From: Mesotaenium endlicherianum
Lineage: Eukaryota > Streptophyta > Zygnematophyceae > Zygnematales > Mesotaeniaceae
Assembly (NCBI GenBank): GCA_009602735.1
Contig: WELA01007202.1
Coordinates: 472,522-536,521 of the forward strand
Length of the DNA: 64,000 bases
Direction of reading: 5' to 3'
Shown: positions 59,100 through 64,000 of the stretch, piece by piece
Layout of the letters: each line of letters begins with the position of its first letter
Position numbering within the stretch: position 1 is the stretch's first letter
The notes under the pieces: generated by a model
Seen by the model: the letters and a program-made list of their open reading frames with translations, nothing else
The model's database searches: none
What the model was told of the DNA's origin: nothing
Translations under genes and position numbers: made by a program

Positions 59100-59456
59100 C
59101 TGTCATATCAGTGGATAGGGACAGGTGACAGGAGGTCCTATCTCCATCTAAGTCGGAGGGGAATGTGACAGCTAGTTACAGATAGTGACAATTGTGACAG
59201 GCAGCCCACCGTAAAATTAAGTTGGAGGGAGTGTGTTCCGTTTTGGGATCAGCCAGGCAAATTTTATAACCATTCTACACACTCAACCTGCGTTCATACT
59301 CGCTTCTTTTCTCTAACTCAATTCTCTCTTATACTCACTCACACAAAGTACTACACACTAAGGACTCTCCCTATCACGTTCTTCTTAACCACGGGCACTC
59401 AGTAGCGGCAAAGTTTCATAACTTCACTAACTGCATTATGTTTTTGATTGAGCAGG
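59100..59456 (+). other. A2 pol-ORF3 spacer
   Basis: Contains two PPT-like motifs, AAGTCGGAGGGGAA (59151-59163) and AAGTTGGAGGGAG (59219-59231), then a CT-rich stretch and the branch point CACTAAC (59425-59431) with GAGCAG ending at 59455. Confidence 0.6.
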
Positions 59457-61160
59457 ATGACCCAAAAGTCGGAATTTAAGAGGAAGAGAAGGGCGGAAGA
59501 GGCACATGCAAAATACTTGCAATTCCGTGGCGACATCGAACCATCCTCCATCTCCGCTCGGGAATCACAACGACTCCAACAACAGCGGGAGGTCCAGAAG
59601 AAGAAGGAGGAGGAAGAGCAAGCTAGGTTGAGGCAAGAAGAACTTGATAGAAAAGCTGCAGAGGAGGCCAAGAAGGCGGAAGAGGAGAGGCAAGCCGAGG
59701 AGAGGCGGAAGCAGCAGGCTGAAGAAGAAGAACATAGGAAAATCAGCAGCTACCGCTACACAGTACTAGGCAAGGGATTTGATCTACTTGAGGAGGCCTT
59801 CAAGTATGCCCAGAAAAGTCGCAGTGAGGCACAACAGGACATCCTGCAGAGGGAAAGGAAGACATCAGAACACTCTGACAAGTATATTGAGGTCAGCACA
59901 GGGCTACTCCTCTACCACAATTATGCCAGGATGGTAGGGTATACAGTCAGAGAGGCCAAGGCAATGGCCCAAATGAATGAGAGAGGAGCTGTATCGATCC
60001 CAGGTATGCGGGGAATGGATTGGGTCATCAGGATGATCCCCATGGACGCGGACAACTTTAAGGACTCTACACTCCATAACCGGTTCAAGGCCATGTATAA
60101 TGAGGTGGAGAGGAGAAGCTGAAAGTTCTTGGTCAAGGAAACCAGTCAACTGGACTTCGCAGGGCACTGGTACCCGTGCACTCTGAAAAGGACAAACCCT
60201 GCCTTTTGTCAGAAGCCCACCGATTGGCGGTGGATGACCATCAGCATGAGGGACCAGCATATTGACACGGCAAAGGATGAGGATTTCCTAACAAAGCTAC
60301 AGGGGAACATAGTGTTGCCTCCTCACATTGCAGCTTAGGACCCAAGACTGGATAGAGTAAGAGACTGCATGAGCCAAGAAATGCAGGAGGACAGGAGCAG
60401 GGCCCGTGAGTCATTCTCTAAAGGGAAGCATGCTTATGCCAAATGGGCAGGCAAGCAGGGAGAAAAGGACCTATATGCGGTCCGGACTCAACAGCCTCCA
60501 TTAGCACCCAAAAGGGGAAGGTCAGTGGGGCATTCTTTTTCTTGAGAAGAGCTAGAGCAGCTGACTGAGGAAATCCCAACGGTCTCAGAGGAACCAGGGG
60601 AAGGAGAGGAGGAGGGGTCAGAGAAAGAAGAGGAAGGCGAGGAGGAGGACACTAGCCCCGCTGTGGTCTCGACACCTGCCACATCCCCTGTAAGGGAGAA
60701 GATTGGGATGGCCTTGCAACAGCTCGCGAAAGAGGAGGACATCACTTGGCTGGAAACCAGAGGACAGAGGCCACCTGCAGGCACGAAGATCCAGTCCGAC
60801 AGGGCAGACAAGAGGGCTGCTAGGGAAATAGCCAGAGGCCTGCCAACATCTCCCTCGCAGAGAGGGCATGTGCCCTTGGCTCATGTTATGCAACATCCTT
60901 CTGGGATGCCGATATATGTACCTGTCAGTTTAAGGGCTGCCCAGGACAAGACTGGCCCCCTTCAATTTTAGACTGTGCAGGAGGAAACAGCCCAGTTACT
61001 GTGTTCTCCGCAGGGCCCTTACGCGGATCCCCCAGGCTTGAGGATACCCCAAGACCCCAAGACAAGAGGAGGTCTGGCTCCCCTGAGTATAGGGCCCCTG
61101 GGACACCTCCCTCCTAATGGCAGTAGGCTGGGGATGGAAGGGACAGCACGCTATTACTAG
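59457..61160 (+). pseudogene. A2 ORF3
   Basis: The same protein as A1 ORF3, starting MTQKSEFKRKRRAEEA: N-terminal coiled coil, globular core (YRYTVLG, MVGYT, YNEVERRS, PTDWRWMT, LPPHIA), acidic tract and a C-terminal region with LPTSPSQRGHVPLAHV. Interrupted by TGA (60120-60122), TAG (60336-60338), TGA (60544-60546) and TAG (60969-60971). The first two replace Trp codons seen in A1. The frame is otherwise maintained, so decay is recent relative to the divergence from A1 (roughly 40% identical by eye in the core). Confidence 0.85.
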
Positions 61161-61166
61161 TGTCAG

Positions 61167-61202
61167 TGTTGTCGAGGCGACAACATGTTAAGTTGGAGGG
61201 AT
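61167..61202 (+). other. A2 hairpin and polypurine tract
   Basis: The hairpin TGTTGTCGAGGCGACAACA (61167-61185) is identical to that of A1, followed by TTAAGTTGGAGGGAT. Confidence 0.75.
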
Positions 61203-61523
61203 TGTACTGAATCAGTATTGATATAATACTCATTTAAATATTATACTTAAACAAGTTCAGCCTGCTGAACTTTAGTTAACATTGAATCTGTTGGACTTAT
61301 TGAATAATCAGTTTAATGACTCAGCCAGGGGCAGCACGCTGAAGTAAACTTTGGTCGGCTTGCTGACATATTCTTTGACAGCCAGCTGACTTCCGTACTC
61401 TATAGCAGCAAACTGCCTCAATATGCATCTAAGTGTGGTATGCTAGATGAATGGCCAGATGACATCCCTATGTTGGATGGCGATTGGGGATGATGGGAGA
61501 TGGCGGTAAGTTGATTCATTTCA
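61203..61523 (+). repeat. A2 3' LTR, internally deleted (321 bp)
   Basis: Begins TGTACTGAATCAG, follows the family LTR to GGAGATGGCGG, then jumps about 400 bp to TAAGTTGATTCATTTCA. Confidence 0.85.
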
Positions 61524-62000
61524 CGTCCTCAACACTGGCTTTTTATGATCTCATAGTAGGCAAGTCCTGGCTTAACAGACATCAAGCTGAAGTGTGTTGG
61601 AGCAGAGGTACAATTAAGTGAGGGGAGCCAATAATGGGCACACTAACTTGGCACCCACCAGTGCTTTTTCTCTTGTTTTGTATGGATGGCAAATGAAGGA
61701 AGAGAAGAGGCTTCCAGGAGGATGCAAATTGCTGAATGCAATGGAGTTCATTAAAAGCTGAAACCAGAAGGAAGACATGATGTTTTTTCTGCAGCTAAAA
61801 TAGGTACCTTCTCAATGTGAAGAAGTGGTTGAGAAAAAGGTGAGCCCTACGGAGCACCCTTCGGCTCCAAAAATTGTTGCTAAGTATACTGATGTTTTTT
61901 AACAAGCCTCCAGAATTGCCCCTCGAGAGGGAAGTAGATTATAAAATTGATTTATTTTCTGGGTGTCAGCCACCTTGGCAACGCACACATGGCTTGTATT
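61524..62000 (+). pseudogene. pol: A0 pol fragment (protease end to RT start)
   Basis: Matches A1 Pol from the [19 protein letters not shown] region to the segment before RT, with stops and indels. It is the right-hand flank of the A2 insertion. Confidence 0.83.
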
Positions 62001-62259
62001 TCTAGTTATGAAATTTGCACGTATTGGTCATTTGGCGGCGTATAATGCGACTTATTTTGCCGTAATCGCAAAATACGTATAATAGGCAAATTACTAGAAT
62101 AATCAGACAGAGCCGAGTTGGTCCAGTTTGCTTTATTTGATTTAAACCAATTTCGCTCCAATTTTCATTCCGTGCACGTACGGGTCTGCCAGCTGGACCG
62201 ATGACAAAGCACAAACTTGGCCAAAACGTGGCGTTGCCACATAACGGCTTATGACATAG
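62001..62259. mobile_element. possible second hAT-like MITE
   Basis: The left end TCTAGTTATGAAAT...CGTATTGG resembles the right-end inverted repeat of the MITE at 6582-6940. The right end reverse-complements to CTATGTCATAAG. Flanks CTTGTATT (61993-62000) and CTTGGATT (62260-62267) could be an 8-bp duplication with one mismatch. Weak but consistent. Confidence 0.35.
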
Positions 62260-63729
62260 CTTGGATTTGCCAAGGTGTGTGCACCGCTCACGGACATGTT
62301 AAAGAAGCAGGAGAAGTGGCTATGGGGTGACAAGGAGGAACAAGCTTTTGCGAAGATTAAGGAGCTGTTGATACAGGCGCCTGTGTTGGCAATTGCAAGT
62401 CCAGAGCTTTTTTTCACCATCATCATAGACGCATCAAACTTTGCAATGGGAGCCATTCTTCTACGGAACCAAGGCAAAGGATTGCAACTTGTGGCGTATG
62501 AGAGCAGGAAGTTGAGTCTTGCTGAGCAGACTTATGCGGCACACGAGTTAGAGACGTTGGCTATTATTCAAGCTTTGAGGATTTGGCGATGTTATGTGGA
62601 CGGACGGAAGGTCATCATCAAGACCGACCTCAAGAACTTGGAGAATTTCATGACACAACCAACATTGACACCAAGACAGGCAAGGTGGATGGAGTTCCTG
62701 CAACAGTTCGACCACAAGATTGAGTACTTACCTGGGAAGATCAACCCTGCAGACGCTTTATCCAGGAGGTGTGACCTTGCAGCTCTCTCAGAAATCAAGG
62801 AGAGTATGGACTTCAAGGAGAAGCTTTAGAGAGGTTATGACGAGGACCCAGACTTTGCTTATGGTGGAGGAGCTTAGCCGAACTCGAGTATGCAGAAGAA
62901 GGACGGCATATGGTACTATGGTGATTCCAAGAGAGTGGTGGTACCTGACATCAAGGAGCTACGCGACTTAATACTCGCAGAGCATCATGACTGCTTATAT
63001 GGTGGACACTTATGAAGCGAGAAGACGGCAAGCGAGCCAATGCGGGAGTTCTATTGGAGAAATATGGACAAGGACATCAAGGAGTGGATGAGGAGTTGCG
63101 ATGCGTGCCAGCGAAACAAGACACCAAACCAAAAGAAGGGAGGTATATTGTCGCCCCTGCCTATTCCAGAGTATCATTGGGAGCAGATTGCTATGGACTT
63201 CATCACATCGTTACTAGTGAGTGGTCAAGGGCACGATGCAGCTTGGATTGTGCCTGATCGGCTCAGCAAGATGGCTAATTTCATTTCCATGAAGGTGACT
63301 TGTACGGCAGCAGATGTGGCACGACTATTCTTTGATCGTATTTTCAGGCTAGATGGGTTGCCAAAGGTGATTGTTTTAGATTGAGATCCAAGGTTCACTA
63401 GCAACTTTTGGCGGTCATTGTTTACATTGATGGGGACCAAACTGAGTATGAGCACTTCCTATCATCCTCAGGCAGACGGGCAGAGTGGGAGGCTCAACGG
63501 AACTCTGCAAGAGGTGCTCAGGAGTTTCACTATGGAAGACTCGTCAGAGTGGGACAAGAAGCTGCCAAGGTTGGAGTTTGCCTACAACAACAGCATGCAG
63601 GGATCGACTAAGCAGTCACCATTCACTATGGTTCATGGGAGAGAAGTATATCATCCAGGGAAATTCTTTTTTGGAGAAGGCTAAGGAGGCTCAGGTTCCC
63701 ACTACACAAGCTTTTATGAAGCAGATGCA
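62260..63729 (+). pseudogene. pol: family-B pol fragment (RNase H and integrase)
   Basis: Forward match to B1 from CAPLTDMLKKQEKWLWGD through RNase H ([14 protein letters not shown]), HHCC finger (CDACQRNKTPNQ) and part of the integrase core to YGREVYHPG-like sequence. Stops near 62827 and 63382 and frameshifts near 62870 and 63018. No LTR is seen. Confidence 0.87.
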
Positions 63730-64000
63730 CATGCAGCCCAAATGCCCATTTTTTGGACACTTTTTAGCACCATTTGCGGCGGTTTTGTCAAAATGGTTTG
63801 AAATTTGATAATCTAATTAATAATCCATAAACGTAGACCTCCCTGAAGGTTCAAACAAAGCTCTCATATTCTCCATAAGTCATTGCACTTTTAATGAAAG
63901 TGAAAAATTTGTTGACAAAAGTGGAAATTCTCAACTTGTCTCGTTCTTGCTGCTTTATACAAATGACCAACAGTTGTCCAAAATTTTTCTAATTGACTCC
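63730..64000. other. unrecognised sequence at the window end
   Basis: AT-rich, no gene or repeat recognised; departs abruptly from the family-B integrase at about 63730. Confidence 0.5.

Larger units (their letters stand above)
50297..61523 (+). mobile_element. element A2: degenerate family-A chromovirus with ORF3
   Basis: 5' LTR 50297-51015, PBS-like TGGTATCGGACC, gag, pol, ORF3, hairpin, PPT and an internally deleted 3' LTR 61203-61523. It sits inside the protease of A0, whose sequence resumes at about 61524 with about 150 bp missing, so no target duplication is recognisable. Pol is split by an hAT-like transposon. Confidence 0.9.

Noticed and set aside
1-64000. CRISPR array, operon or bacterial-type features
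   Set aside because: No spaced repeats; introns, chromoviruses and codon layout are eukaryotic.

Overview
The window looks like nuclear DNA from a retrotransposon-rich streptophyte. It has a spliced plastid-type inorganic pyrophosphatase gene with GT-AG introns, several Ty3/gypsy chromovirus families with chromodomain integrases, and draft-assembly N gaps. A charophyte alga such as Chara would fit, but that is inference: nothing here identifies the species.

Layout. 1-5.2 kb holds one host gene on the minus strand, a seven-exon plastid-type soluble inorganic pyrophosphatase (PPA6-like). 5.2-11 kb is mostly non-coding, with an hAT-like MITE (6582-6940) and a decayed cytosine-5 DNA methyltransferase gene (9440-10954). 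11011-19830 is a complete, apparently intact chromovirus (element A1) with gag, a canonical -1 frameshift site, pol, and an unusual third ORF downstream of pol that sits directly behind a splice-acceptor-like signal. 19.8-21.1 kb is sparse sequence with a CT microsatellite.

21123 to about 62000 is one nested stack. An old family-A element (A0) is broken three times: by a family-B element (B1, 22142-28932, itself hit by a family-A solo LTR), by a reversed family-B element (B2, about 29546-49674, itself hit by element C, a B-like solo LTR and element D), and by a second family-A element (A2, 50297-61523, itself hit by an hAT-like DNA transposon). Target-site duplications can be read for A1, B1, the A solo LTR, the B-like solo LTR, C (4-5 bp), D and the hAT insert, which fixes much of the insertion order. 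62.0-64.0 kb holds a possible second small hAT-like element, a decayed family-B pol fragment and unrecognised sequence.

The strongest candidate for something undescribed is the third ORF of family A. It is intact in A1 (558 aa), recognisable but full of stops in A2, and far more divergent between the two copies than their gag and pol. In both copies its ATG follows a (T/C)ACTAAC...CAG|G signal, suggesting expression from a spliced RNA. PPT-like motifs between pol and ORF3 suggest the ORF was added to an element whose 3' end once lay there.
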